Shown: positions 1 through 8,208 of the stretch, piece after piece | Numbering within the stretch: the first letter of the stretch is position 1 | How the letters are laid out: each line of letters starts with the position of its first letter | From: an uncultured Christensenellaceae bacterium | GTDB taxonomy: Bacteria > Bacillota > Clostridia > Christensenellales > Borkfalkiaceae | Assembly: GCA_910586655.1 (NCBI GenBank) | Contig: CAJUIR010000001.1 | Location: 124,001-188,000 of the forward strand | Direction: 5' to 3' | DNA length: 64,000 bases | Notes under the pieces: generated by a model | The model's database searches: none | What the model was told of the DNA's origin: nothing | What the model saw: only the letters and a program-made list of their open reading frames with translations | Translations under genes and position numbers: made by a program

Positions 1-757
1 CAAGCGGTTCCGTTGCAGGTTGCGAAGTTCCGTTTGCGAGCGGAGAAAGCGCAGTATCTACGATATCGACGCCTGCCTGAATTGCCATCAAGTTGACCAT
101 ATCCCCCGTCCCTGTCGTATTATGCGTATGGAGATGGATCTTTGTTTCGGGTCTTAATTCTTTTTTCAAAGCGGTAACAAGTTGATATGCGTCAAACGGC
201 AATAAAAGATTCGCCATATCTTTGATACAGATGTTGTCCGCCCCCATGCTTTCGTATGTTTTTGCAAGTTGTACAAAATATTCCAGCGTGTGAACGGGAC
301 TCGTTGTATAAGAGATTGCGGCTTCGCAAACCCCTCCGTATTTTTTACCGTATTTCGTAATCGCTTTCATAGACGATTCGATATTTCTCGGGTCGTTGAG
401 CGCATCGAATACACGGATGACACCGATTCCGTTTTCAAATGATTTTTCTACGACCTTTTCTACCAAATCGTCGGCATAATTACGGTAGCCGAGCAGATTC
501 TGACCGCGGAGCAACATTTGAATCGGCGTTTTTTTCAAATATTTACGAAGTGTACGAAGGCGTTCCCAAGGATCTTCGTTTAAAAAACGCATGCAGGAAT
601 CGAACGTAGCGCCGCCCCACCCTTCGAGTGAATAATAACCTACTTCGTCCAATTGTTCCAGGACGGGGATCATCTGTTCGGTACGCATACGCGTTGCGGC
701 GTGAGATTGATGCGCATCGCGTAAAATCGTATCCATGATCATTACTTTCTTTGCCAT
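1..757 (-). CDS. oadA: Oxaloacetate decarboxylase alpha / pyruvate carboxylase subunit B (5S-type carboxyltransferase), partial
   Basis: Only the first 252 codons are present; the gene runs off the left edge. The protein is the TIM-barrel carboxyltransferase that moves CO2 between a 2-oxoacid (oxaloacetate/pyruvate) and biotin. Visible hallmarks are the N-terminal DTILRDAHQS metal/substrate motif, the CIKDMA segment holding the family's active-site lysine, and HLHTHNTTGTG with the two metal-binding histidines. The ATG at 757 is the last gene start of a five-gene leftward operon, 22 nt after oadB. Whether a C-terminal biotin domain follows cannot be seen; a separate biotin carrier gene lies upstream, so a split 5S-like subunit is likely. 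Confidence 0.9.
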   Translation of the reverse strand, partial: MAKKVMIMDTILRDAHQSHAATRMRTEQMIPVLEQLDEVGYYSLEGWGGATFDSCMRFLNEDPWERLRTLRKYLKKTPIQMLLRGQNLLGYRNYADDLVEKVVEKSFENGIGVIRVFDALNDPRNIESSMKAITKYGKKYGGVCEAAISYTTSPVHTLEYFVQLAKTYESMGADNICIKDMANLLLPFDAYQLVTALKKELRPETKIHLHTHNTTGTGDMVNLMAIQAGVDIVDTALSPLANGTSQPATEPL

Positions 758-779
758 AATTTACTCCAAATCAAACGAA

Positions 780-1964
780 TTATATCCAAGGGATGGACAA
801 CAGGATTCCGGCTGCCAATGCCGAACCGATCACGCCTGCTACGTTAGGACCCATTGCGTGCATTAAAAGGTGGTTGCTCGGATCGGTTTCCCGTCCGACG
901 TCTTCGGAAATTCGGGCAGCCATCGGAACCGCTGAAACGCCTGCGGATCCGATCAAGGGATTGATTTGCCCTTTCGTTACTTTGCACATTACTTTTGCCG
1001 TTAACAGACCGCCGATGGTGCCGCAATAGAAAGCAACAACCCCGATTCCGATAATCTTGATGGTATCCCACGTGAGGAAGATGTCGCCTTTTGCTTTACA
1101 TCCGACGGCGATGCCGAGAAAAATCGTAACGGTATTCATGAGTCCGTTTTGCGCCTGAGAAGAAAGGCGCTCTACTACGCCTGATTCGCGGAACAGATTG
1201 CCGAGCATCAGCATACCGAGCAACGGAACTGCGTCGGGCAATAATAAACCCACGATTAAGGTGACGGCAATGGGAAAAATGATCTTTTCAACCTTTGAAA
1301 CCTGGCGAAGCGGTTTCATGCGGATCGCGCGTTCTTTTTTGGTGGTAAACAAGCGCATGATAGGTTTTTGAATTGCCGGTATCAGAGCCATATACGAGTA
1401 GGCTGCGATCGCAATCATCGGCAACAAATCTTCCGCTAACATTTTGGTAACGTATATCGCAGTCGGTCCGTCTGCTCCTCCGATTATGGCGGTTGCAGCC
1501 GCTGCGGCTCCTTCGAATCCGAGCAGTACTGCGCCGAACAGTGCGATAAATACGCCGAGTTGCGCACCCGCGCCGATCAGCATGCTTTTCGGATTTGCGA
1601 TCAACGGTCCGAAATCAGTCATTGCACCGATTCCTAAAAAGATGAGCGGCGGATAAATTACTTTGTCTACGCCGTAATACAAATACCAAAGTAAGCCGCG
1701 GTCGGTTACCAAATCGTAGGTATGCGCTTCGTCGGTATAAGTGCCCCACAAAACGCTTTCCGCTCCCGGGAGATTAATGAGGAACATCCCGAAGGCAATC
1801 GGAAGCAACAGCATCGGTTCATACTTTTTAACGATCGCAAGGAACATGAGAACCAAAGAAATAAGTAGCATGACATAATTTTGCCACTCTCCTTGGGAGA
1901 TTCCCATTGATTCCCATAAGTTGGAGAAGATCGACCCGATGTCGATGAGTAAATTACTTTGCAT
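780..1964 (-). CDS. oadB: Na+-translocating decarboxylase beta subunit (OadB/MmdB family)
   Basis: Integral membrane subunit that decarboxylates carboxybiotin and couples this to Na+ export. The 394-residue protein has about ten hydrophobic segments and the family signature GGADGPTAIYV near residues 160-170, a region known to carry Na+-site residues in this family. The start is set at 1964 because a GGAG ribosome site sits 8-10 nt upstream; a longer reading frame to 1994 would overlap the biotin-carrier gene and lacks a site. It lies between the biotin carrier and OadA genes, as expected of a membrane decarboxylase complex. The length fits the family. Confidence 0.93.
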   Translation of the reverse strand: MQSNLLIDIGSIFSNLWESMGISQGEWQNYVMLLISLVLMFLAIVKKYEPMLLLPIAFGMFLINLPGAESVLWGTYTDEAHTYDLVTDRGLLWYLYYGVDKVIYPPLIFLGIGAMTDFGPLIANPKSMLIGAGAQLGVFIALFGAVLLGFEGAAAAATAIIGGADGPTAIYVTKMLAEDLLPMIAIAAYSYMALIPAIQKPIMRLFTTKKERAIRMKPLRQVSKVEKIIFPIAVTLIVGLLLPDAVPLLGMLMLGNLFRESGVVERLSSQAQNGLMNTVTIFLGIAVGCKAKGDIFLTWDTIKIIGIGVVAFYCGTIGGLLTAKVMCKVTKGQINPLIGSAGVSAVPMAARISEDVGRETDPSNHLLMHAMGPNVAGVIGSALAAGILLSIPWI

Positions 1965-1977
1965 TGAGTTTCTCCGT

Positions 1978-2334
1978 TTAAGAAATAACGGCAAGAATCG
2001 CTTCGGATTCTACGTTTGCGCCTTTCACTACGTTTACCGTAACCGTTCCGTCGCAGGGCGCCGTGATATCGTTATCCATCTTCATTGCTTCGAGCACCAA
2101 AAGCGGCTGGTCTTTTTTGACCGAATCGCCGTTTTTCACTAAGATATTTTTAATTAATCCCGGGAAAGGAGAAAGAACTTTCGTCCCCTGCGCTTGATTC
2201 GCGGGAGCCGCTGTTGAAGAAACCGCCAGCGGAACCGCTTTGGGTGTTACGGGCGATACGTTTCCGCTTGCGTCCGTTTCTTCCACCCCCACTTCGTATT
2301 GTTTTCCGTTCACTGTAATAATAAAGTTACGCAT
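1978..2334 (-). CDS. Biotin carboxyl carrier subunit of the decarboxylase
   Basis: A 118-residue protein with a short N-terminal region, a Pro/Ala-rich hinge (residues 30-50) and a C-terminal biotinyl domain. The biotin-attachment motif EAMKM is seen, with the modified lysine inside AMKM. It shuttles carboxybiotin from the cytoplasmic carboxyltransferase to OadB. The start has a good AAGGAG site about 10 nt upstream. The gene is 13 nt from oadB and 19 nt from oadG. The arrangement matches the 1.3S/gamma subunits of transcarboxylases and methylmalonyl-CoA decarboxylases. Confidence 0.92.
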   Translation of the reverse strand: MRNFIITVNGKQYEVGVEETDASGNVSPVTPKAVPLAVSSTAAPANQAQGTKVLSPFPGLIKNILVKNGDSVKKDQPLLVLEAMKMDNDITAPCDGTVTVNVVKGANVESEAILAVIS

Positions 2335-2353
2335 ATTTTCCGTTACTCCTTGT

Positions 2354-2695
2354 TTATAATTTTTTGATTCTCTTTACGACAAATTCACATTTCACGTTTT
2401 CGCCCTCGTAATGAGCCGCTATGGCTGCGGAAATGACCGCAATGAGTTCGGGGTCCGCATCGTGATCTTCCTGTTGTCCGTTTGCGATCGTCAGCATGGA
2501 ATCCTGTTTTGGACTGTTCCGTTTCTTCCGCGGTGCGCGAGGTTTATTGATCTCTTTCATGATTTTACCGAGTGCGGTAAACAAAAGAATCAAAACTACG
2601 ATGCCTGTAAATACAAACAGAAATCCGAACAACGCGTAAAACGCGCCTTCGCCTACGTCGAATTTGAACCAGCCGTCTAATAGATTATGAAACAT
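2354..2695 (-). CDS. oadG: OadG-type small membrane subunit of the Na+ pump decarboxylase
   Basis: A 113-residue protein with one transmembrane helix (about residues 17-38) followed by a basic, Pro/Lys-rich cytoplasmic region and a short C-terminal domain. This is the layout of OadG/MmdE subunits, which anchor and stabilise the complex. The start at 2695 is chosen because GAGGTG lies 4-6 nt upstream, directly after the stop of the 12S-like gene; a longer frame to 2731 would overlap that gene. The family is poorly conserved in sequence, so the call rests on topology and on its place between the 12S-like and biotin-carrier genes. Confidence 0.8.
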   Translation of the reverse strand: MFHNLLDGWFKFDVGEGAFYALFGFLFVFTGIVVLILLFTALGKIMKEINKPRAPRKKRNSPKQDSMLTIANGQQEDHDADPELIAVISAAIAAHYEGENVKCEFVVKRIKKL

Positions 2696-2702
2696 AATCA
2701 CC

Positions 2703-4058
2703 TCATCCGACGAGCGTCTGCAACGACGCAATAAGATATTGTTTTAAAAATTGCGGTTCGATGATATCGTCGAGATATCCGCCTTTCGCCGCATGGAAGG
2801 GATCTGCGTTTTCTTCGCGGTAAATTTTTTGCAGTTCTTCTTTGCTTGCGCGCCGATCGTTTGCGTATTCGATTTCCGCGCCAGCCTGGCTTTCGAAAAG
2901 CGAGATCTGTGACGTCGCGAATGCATAAGTGTAATCGAACCCTACCGATTTTGCCGCAAACAGAGAATATCCGAGTCCTATCGCTTTTCCTGTCACGACG
3001 GCAATTTTCGCCGTGTCTATGGTATCTAATATAGAAAGATATTCGCAGATTTCTTTTAAAAGTGCACTGTTATTCGTCTGCAAGGTATCTTCTACGCCCG
3101 TACAGTCTACGAAAGTAACAAACGGCAGACGGTAACAGCAGGCAAGTTCCGCGAAGTTTCTGATTTTTCTGACATTTGCCGAATTCAGTTTAACTTGATC
3201 GAATATGACCGCCGCAGACGCAATTCCTCCGATCCGGCAGAGAATCGTTTTTACTTCGGGACAGGAATTTGCGCCGATTTCCAGACTGTTTTCCAAAATT
3301 TTCAGGATTTCTTCGGCCGATACCGATCGATTCAATGCAGGCGCGGGTTTGTTCAGTTCGGCATCCAAAACCGGCACGGAAATCAAATCGGAAATATGAA
3401 GCAAATTGGAAGCGACGTCTTTCATATCTTTTACGGGGACGGCAGGCAGAAGCGCATTGTTCAGCGCACGGTAGCCGCACACGTCTTCTTTTTTAAGGTT
3501 TTTACCTGCTTTTGCAGAAAGTACGGTGGGACTTGTGATGGAAAGCACGCTTTTTTCGGGAAAGAATATAACGTCGCATACGGAAGCAAGCGCTGCGGAA
3601 GAACCGTATACTTCTCCGCAGACGACCGCAAATTGCATTACGGTACCTTTTAATTGGGTTGCTTTTAACAACAGTTCCGAAATGCCTTCGAGCACGTTTA
3701 CGCCTTCGCCGACGCGTACGCCATAGGAATGCAACAGATAAACGACGGGAGTTGCATTTTTTTCGGCCGCGTTTAACGTTTTGGCAATTTTTTCGCAGTT
3801 GGCTTTACTCAGCCCTCCGAAGGAAAGATCGAAATTCTGCGCAACGAGATAAAACGGATATCCGCCGATGGTGGCAAATCCGGTAACGACCCCTTCGCCT
3901 TGCATGTCTTCCTGATAAAAATTGTCTTTTGAAAAACTGAACGCCGCAAGTTCGACAAAACTGTCCTCATCCGTCAGTGCGGAAATGTCTTCACGAACCG
4001 ATCGGCTTGCTTTTTTCAGCGCGTCTTTCCGTTCCCGTAATAGTTTGATTTTATCCAT
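2703..4058 (-). CDS. 12S/MmdA-like carboxyltransferase subunit with degenerate motifs
   Basis: First gene of the decarboxylase operon. The 451-residue protein has the crotonase-type carboxyltransferase fold seen in MmdA, PccB and transcarboxylase 12S (usually about 510 residues). Recognisable segments are LSFGGLSKAN, GVRVGEGV, CRIGGIASAA, VTFVDCTGVEDT and GKAIGLGYS. Several motifs are eroded: the usual GPCAGGA segment reads CGEVYGSSA, and the usual SGGAR reads HSYGVR. It may have unusual acyl-CoA specificity or a mainly structural role. The start at 4058 is preceded by an AGAGG ribosome site and, further up, a sigma-A promoter at 4102-4130. Confidence 0.82.
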   Translation of the reverse strand: MDKIKLLRERKDALKKASRSVREDISALTDEDSFVELAAFSFSKDNFYQEDMQGEGVVTGFATIGGYPFYLVAQNFDLSFGGLSKANCEKIAKTLNAAEKNATPVVYLLHSYGVRVGEGVNVLEGISELLLKATQLKGTVMQFAVVCGEVYGSSAALASVCDVIFFPEKSVLSITSPTVLSAKAGKNLKKEDVCGYRALNNALLPAVPVKDMKDVASNLLHISDLISVPVLDAELNKPAPALNRSVSAEEILKILENSLEIGANSCPEVKTILCRIGGIASAAVIFDQVKLNSANVRKIRNFAELACCYRLPFVTFVDCTGVEDTLQTNNSALLKEICEYLSILDTIDTAKIAVVTGKAIGLGYSLFAAKSVGFDYTYAFATSQISLFESQAGAEIEYANDRRASKEELQKIYREENADPFHAAKGGYLDDIIEPQFLKQYLIASLQTLVG

Positions 4059-4101
4059 TTCTAACCTCTTTGGATTGAAATCCCAAATTTCACCAAATAG
4101 C

Positions 4102-4130
4102 ATTTTACTATATTAAAAATGAAAAATCAA
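4102..4130 (-). promoter_or_regulatory. Sigma-A promoter of the decarboxylase operon
   Basis: Read leftward: -35 TTGATT (4130-4125), 17-bp spacer, -10 TAAAAT (4107-4102). This gives a leader of about 35 nt before the ATG at 4058, which has its own ribosome site. Confidence 0.6.
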
Positions 4131-4139
4131 GAGAAAATT

Positions 4140-4174
4140 AAAAATTCCTTGTAAAATTTTTACAAGGAATTTTT
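4140..4174 (-). terminator. Intrinsic terminator after the TVP38 gene
   Basis: Near-perfect AT-rich inverted repeat (TTCCTTGTAAA / TTTACAAGGAA) with A and T tracts on both sides. It lies 6 nt after the stop of the gene ending at 4180 and just upstream of the decarboxylase promoter. It could work in both directions. Confidence 0.7.
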
Positions 4175-4179
4175 ATATA

Positions 4180-5211
4180 TCATATTTGGTTTTTCGGTTT
4201 TTCTTTTTCGGTCGGCAAACCGTCTGTATCTGCTTTCTTCACGCCTTTTTTTACGATCGCTCCGTCCGGATTCACGACTTCCATTACGAATTCGTCTTTT
4301 TTAGGTTTCTCCTCCACCCGTGTTTCTCTGTGGAATTTTTTGTCGAACCAAGCGAGTATGACGTCTGATTTTTTATAAAGCAAAACGAAGAGCGCGATTA
4401 CCAAGGCAATCAGGATCCCCCAGATCAGCAATCCCCACCATGTATTTAGCGGAATCAGCGTAATGGAATAACTGGTCGTAAAGATTGCAAGCACGCGAGA
4501 AATCAAGATGACGGCAAAGAAATACCAGACCGACATCGAAGAGATTCCCGCAATAAAACACAGAATATCGTCGGGAAAGACGGGAAGCAGGAACATGGCG
4601 GACAGAAAGATCCGGTCTTTCCCCTTTATTTTTTTCAGCCACTTATCAAGCGTTTCTTTTCCGATCATCCACGCAACAACGCGATAACCCGCGTATCTTC
4701 CGATCAAAAATGCGACTAGAGAACCGATGACAATCCCTGTAAGACTGTAAATACTGCCCATGAGCGGACCGAATATCGCGCTCCCCGCTACAACCGTCAC
4801 GGTGCTGGGGATCGGAAGAATTACGACTTGCAGGAATTGCAACAGAATGAAAAGGACGGTCATGAAATTGCCTGACTTTTCAAGATAGGCTTCGAAACTG
4901 CCTTCATCCTGAAAGATTTCCATAAAACCCGTTTTCAGCAATACGAAGAAGCAGACGGCAAAAAAAGCAAACATGATATAAAGCGTAATGCAGGTTTTAT
5001 AGATCGCTTCTTTTTTCAGACAGTAGAATACGATATCAACCGTGAGGAGTGCGGCATTTAAAACAGATCCGCCGATCAGTGCAAACCAATATAGCCAGAG
5101 CGCCCATTCCGTTTTGAAATAAGCAAGGCACAACACAAAAAACGTCTCAACCAAAGCGGCGGCGAGAACCATACACAGAATATGAATGATCGTTTTAGTC
5201 GGTTTTGTCAT
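4180..5211 (-). CDS. TVP38/TMEM64 (DedA-superfamily) membrane protein
   Basis: A 343-residue polytopic membrane protein. The N-terminal half has three or four hydrophobic helices. The central VTT-type domain carries the re-entrant segments typical of the family, such as ILPIPSTVTVVAGSAIFG and LLPVFPDDILCFIAG. The Lys/Glu-rich C-terminal tail is cytoplasmic. Relatives are implicated in lipid scrambling and membrane homeostasis; the exact substrate here is unknown. The start is ATG 5211, since AGGGG lies 6 nt upstream; an in-frame TTG two codons earlier is too close to that site. Confidence 0.82.
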   Translation of the reverse strand: MTKPTKTIIHILCMVLAAALVETFFVLCLAYFKTEWALWLYWFALIGGSVLNAALLTVDIVFYCLKKEAIYKTCITLYIMFAFFAVCFFVLLKTGFMEIFQDEGSFEAYLEKSGNFMTVLFILLQFLQVVILPIPSTVTVVAGSAIFGPLMGSIYSLTGIVIGSLVAFLIGRYAGYRVVAWMIGKETLDKWLKKIKGKDRIFLSAMFLLPVFPDDILCFIAGISSMSVWYFFAVILISRVLAIFTTSYSITLIPLNTWWGLLIWGILIALVIALFVLLYKKSDVILAWFDKKFHRETRVEEKPKKDEFVMEVVNPDGAIVKKGVKKADTDGLPTEKEKPKNQI

Positions 5212-5272
5212 TTTCAACCCCTATGGGTATTATTAGAAATGCCTTCACCACTTAGTATATTCTATTTTCGCA

Positions 5273-5734
5273 TTATTTATCTAACGATACCTTAATTTTA
5301 TCGATTGCATTCCGTGCCAGTTCGTCGCATCGGTTATTTAATTCGTTATCTGCATGTCCTTTTACTTTATGAAACGTCACTTCGTGCATTTTGGTAAGAG
5401 CAATCAGTTGCTTCCATAAATCGCTGTTTAATACAGGTTTTTTATCTGCTTTTTTCCATTGAGAACGTTCCCAGCCCTCAACCCAATTTTCCAGAAATGC
5501 ATTCACGACGTATGCGGAATCGCTGTATATGTCAACGCGGCAGGGATATTTTAAACATTCCAATCCTTTGATGACGGCGGTAAGTTCCATGCGGTTGTTG
5601 GTTGTTTCCGCTTCGCCGCCTGAGATTTCAAGACGGTGTTCTCCGAAAATCAAAACTGCTCCCCAGCCGCCTGCGCCGGGGTTTCCGGAGCAAGCGCCGT
5701 CGGTATAGAGCGTGACCTGTTTTAAATCTTTCAT
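5273..5734 (-). CDS. rnhA: Ribonuclease HI
   Basis: Removes RNA from RNA-DNA hybrids during replication and R-loop clearance. The 153-residue length is standard. The catalytic carboxylates are in place: D12 in YTDGACSGNPG, E50 in NNRMELTA, D72 in YSDSAYV and D137 in NRCDELA; HADN corresponds to the flexible histidine loop. The start codon overlaps the proC stop by 4 nt (ATGA), so the two genes are translationally coupled. Confidence 0.97.
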   Translation of the reverse strand: MKDLKQVTLYTDGACSGNPGAGGWGAVLIFGEHRLEISGGEAETTNNRMELTAVIKGLECLKYPCRVDIYSDSAYVVNAFLENWVEGWERSQWKKADKKPVLNSDLWKQLIALTKMHEVTFHKVKGHADNELNNRCDELARNAIDKIKVSLDK

Positions 5735-6552
5735 TGCGACAACTCCTTCGCGCGTTTTACCGCCGCGGCAACTGCGCGTTCCACAATGTCCTGAAACTCA
5801 TCCTTTCGGAAACTGTCGAGTGCTGCAACCGTTGTACCGCCTTTGGAAGATACGGCGGAAATCAGTTCGTTAAGTGACAGTTCTGAGTTTTCCGCCATTT
5901 TCAAACTGCCCTTTAACGTTTGCAAAACAAAAATTTCAGATTCTTCTTTGCTAAGACCATGTTTTATTCCTGCATCGATCAAAGATTTTATAAACAGAAA
6001 GACGTATGCGGGGCCGCTGCCGGAGATACCCGTTACGGCTGCAAGTTGATCTTCCTGCACTTCTGCGGCCATTCCGGCAGAGGAGAATAAACCGAAAACA
6101 AATTTTTTGTCGTCTTCCGAAAGCGTCGATGCATCGATTGCCGACATCCCTGCGCCCAAGGAACAGGCAAGATTGGGCATTACGCGCGCGACATTTAACG
6201 ATCTGCTTGCGTGGGAATTGGTGCTTCTAAGCGAGAAAAGGATTTTTTCTTTCGATATTCCCGCCATAATGCTGATCATGACGGGTAAGTTCAAGTCGCA
6301 CAATTCTTGCGCCACACAAGAAAAAACCTGAGGCTTTACGGCAAGGAGCAAATATCGGCATTGCTGCGACAAACTGCGGTTGTTTTCAGATAAATGTACG
6401 CCCATTTCGGTTAAAATGACTCTTTTGTCGGCATTCGGTTCGCTAACGGAAATTTGACATGGCAAAAGGAAACGGGTTGTGATTGCATTTTTCACGATCG
6501 CTTGCGCCATGACTCCTCCGCCGATTACGCCTAAGGTATACTTTTGTTCCAT
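5731..6552 (-). CDS. proC: Pyrroline-5-carboxylate reductase
   Basis: Last step of proline synthesis, the NAD(P)H-dependent reduction of pyrroline-5-carboxylate. The 273-residue protein opens with the Rossmann motif GVIGGGVMA and carries the family segment ITGISGSGPAYVF near residue 165. The start at 6552 follows a GGGAG site 7 nt upstream; an upstream in-frame ATG would extend into the tRNA-Trp terminator. It is coupled to rnhA. The proC ribosome site lies just past the tRNA-Trp terminator, so transcription may come by readthrough. Confidence 0.95.
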   Translation of the reverse strand: MEQKYTLGVIGGGVMAQAIVKNAITTRFLLPCQISVSEPNADKRVILTEMGVHLSENNRSLSQQCRYLLLAVKPQVFSCVAQELCDLNLPVMISIMAGISKEKILFSLRSTNSHASRSLNVARVMPNLACSLGAGMSAIDASTLSEDDKKFVFGLFSSAGMAAEVQEDQLAAVTGISGSGPAYVFLFIKSLIDAGIKHGLSKEESEIFVLQTLKGSLKMAENSELSLNELISAVSSKGGTTVAALDSFRKDEFQDIVERAVAAAVKRAKELSQ

Positions 6553-6573
6553 ATGCTGCTCCCGATTGAAAAT

Positions 6574-6604
6574 AAAAAACTCCAATCACGTTAAGAGATT
6601 GGAG
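6574..6604 (-). terminator. Terminator of tRNA-Trp
   Basis: Leftward, CTCCAATC, 9-nt loop, GATTGGAG, then TTTTTTATTTT. Perfect 8-bp stem with a U tract, 8 nt past the tRNA CCA end. Confidence 0.85.
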
Positions 6605-6611
6605 AATGTTT

Positions 6612-6686
6612 TGGCAGGGGAGACGCGATTCGAACACGCAACCTACGGTTTTGGAGACCGCTACTCTACCGTTGAGCCACTCCCCT
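6612..6686 (-). tRNA. tRNA-Trp (CCA anticodon)
   Basis: Cloverleaf folded by eye. The acceptor AGGGGAG pairs with CTCCCCT. The anticodon stem encloses loop CTCCAAA, giving anticodon CCA. The T arm is GCGTG-TTCGAAT-CGCGT, the discriminator is G and the 3' CCA is encoded. It has its own promoter and terminator. Confidence 0.96.
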
Positions 6687-6699
6687 ATGCATTGCCATA

Positions 6700-6728
6700 A
6701 TTATATACGATTGTTCGAGTACAGTCAA
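6700..6728 (-). promoter_or_regulatory. Sigma-A promoter of tRNA-Trp
   Basis: -35 TTGACT (6728-6723), 17-bp spacer, -10 TATAAT (6705-6700). The -10 ends 13 nt before the mature tRNA. Confidence 0.8.
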
Positions 6729-6771
6729 GAATTTTTTCCGTAATTCAAAAACTTTTTTGATATAAACGAAC

Positions 6772-8097
6772 TTATTTTAAACGTTCGGGGATCAAGTCGT
6801 TTCGCACCAAATCTTCATAGGATTGCGGTTTTACGATATAATCGGCCTTGCCGTCTTTTACAAGAATAGCAGGAGGAATCAGGTTACGGTTGTAATTGGA
6901 AGCCATAGAATAATGATATGCGCCGGTTGAAAGCACTGCAAGGATATCCCCCGTCTGTGCTTTGGGTAAATTGACGTTTGCTGCAATAATATCGCCGCTT
7001 TCACAGCATTTTCCCGCAATCGATATCATTTCCGTCGGGGTGTCGTTGGCGCGATTGGCAAGCAGTGCGGTGTATTTCGAATGATAAAGCGCGTAACGCG
7101 GACTTTCAAACATACCTCCGTCGATGGCAACGTATTTTTTGATGCCGGGTATTTCTTTGACGGCTCCGACAGTGTAAAGCGTTATGCCTGCTTCTCCGAC
7201 AATGGAGCGCCCCGGTTCAATGTAAATAAACGGAAGTTGCAAACCATAAGTTCCGCATTCTTTTTTGAGCGTTTGGATCAAGGCAAGCAAATATTCTTTG
7301 TATTCTTTTACAGTCAGTTTTGCATCTTCTTGGGTATACCAAATGCCGAAACCGCCCCCCATATTGAGCGATTCCGTTACAAAACCGAGGGAATTTTTGA
7401 TATCCGACATGAATTTAACGTTCTTTTCGACCGCCAATACAAAGGATTGTTTCTCGAATATCTGCGATCCGATATGACAGTGAAATCCTTTCAAACGCAA
7501 ATTCTTTTTTTGTAATAGATATGCGGTCATTTTTTCTGCCGTTCCGTCGGCGATGGAAAATCCGAATTTGGAATCGGGCGTAGCGGTTTGAACGTAAGCA
7601 TGCGTATGTGCTTCTATGCCCGGATTGATCCGCAAAAGAATGTCTTGGACGATACCGCGTTTTCGCGCTTCTTCATCTAACATATCCGCTTCGGAATATG
7701 CGTCGACTACGATCGTACCTATTTTACGATCGAGTGCGAATTCGATTTCGTGCTTTAATTTATTATTTCCGTGCATGCAAATCTTTTCTGCGGGAAACCC
7801 TGCTTGCATTGCAGTATAAAGTTCTCCGCCCGAAACGACGTCGATTCCGATTCCCTCTTGTTTTGCGATCGCGTAAACCGCCTCACAGGAAAATGCCTTG
7901 GAGGCATAAAGAACAAGACCTCTGCCGTCGTATGCTTCTTTGATGGTGTCTTGATAGACTCTCATCATATTGCGGATATGCGTTTCGTCATAGACGTAGA
8001 GCGGCGTTCCGAATTCTTTTGCGAGATCGGTACAGTCTGCTCCTCCGATTTCCAAATGCCCTGCGGAATTGATTTTTAAAGTATCTCTCGAATTCAT
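6772..8097 (-). CDS. lysA: Diaminopimelate decarboxylase
   Basis: Converts meso-diaminopimelate to lysine, the last step of the pathway; PLP-dependent fold III (alanine-racemase-like barrel). The 441 residues include YASKAFSC with the PLP lysine, HCHIGSQI, the phosphate-binding GGGFGI, EPGRSIVGEAG and the active-site CCESGDI. The ATG at 8097 has no ribosome site. Instead a near-consensus promoter places the expected RNA start on the A of the ATG, so the message is predicted to be leaderless. Confidence 0.95.
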   Translation of the reverse strand: MNSRDTLKINSAGHLEIGGADCTDLAKEFGTPLYVYDETHIRNMMRVYQDTIKEAYDGRGLVLYASKAFSCEAVYAIAKQEGIGIDVVSGGELYTAMQAGFPAEKICMHGNNKLKHEIEFALDRKIGTIVVDAYSEADMLDEEARKRGIVQDILLRINPGIEAHTHAYVQTATPDSKFGFSIADGTAEKMTAYLLQKKNLRLKGFHCHIGSQIFEKQSFVLAVEKNVKFMSDIKNSLGFVTESLNMGGGFGIWYTQEDAKLTVKEYKEYLLALIQTLKKECGTYGLQLPFIYIEPGRSIVGEAGITLYTVGAVKEIPGIKKYVAIDGGMFESPRYALYHSKYTALLANRANDTPTEMISIAGKCCESGDIIAANVNLPKAQTGDILAVLSTGAYHYSMASNYNRNLIPPAILVKDGKADYIVKPQSYEDLVRNDLIPERLK

Positions 8098-8103
8098 GCG
8101 TAT

Positions 8104-8132
8104 ATTGTATCATATTGAGAAAAACTCGTCAA
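8104..8132 (-). promoter_or_regulatory. Sigma-A promoter of lysA, leaderless geometry
   Basis: -35 TTGACG (8132-8127), 17-bp spacer, extended -10 TGaTACAAT with the hexamer at 8109-8104. Exactly 6 nt separate the -10 from the lysA ATG. Confidence 0.8.
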
Positions 8133-8133
8133 C

Positions 8134-8173
8134 AAAAACAGACATAATGCCTAAATGGTTTACATTATGCCTG
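8134..8173 (-). terminator. Terminator after dacF
   Basis: Leftward, CAGGCATAATG, 13-nt loop, CATTATGTCTG (one mismatch), then TTTTT. It sits between the dacF stop and the lysA -35 box, isolating lysA. Confidence 0.75.
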
Positions 8174-8208
8174 TAATATTACTACGCAAAACTTATAAAA
8201 TTAAAATT

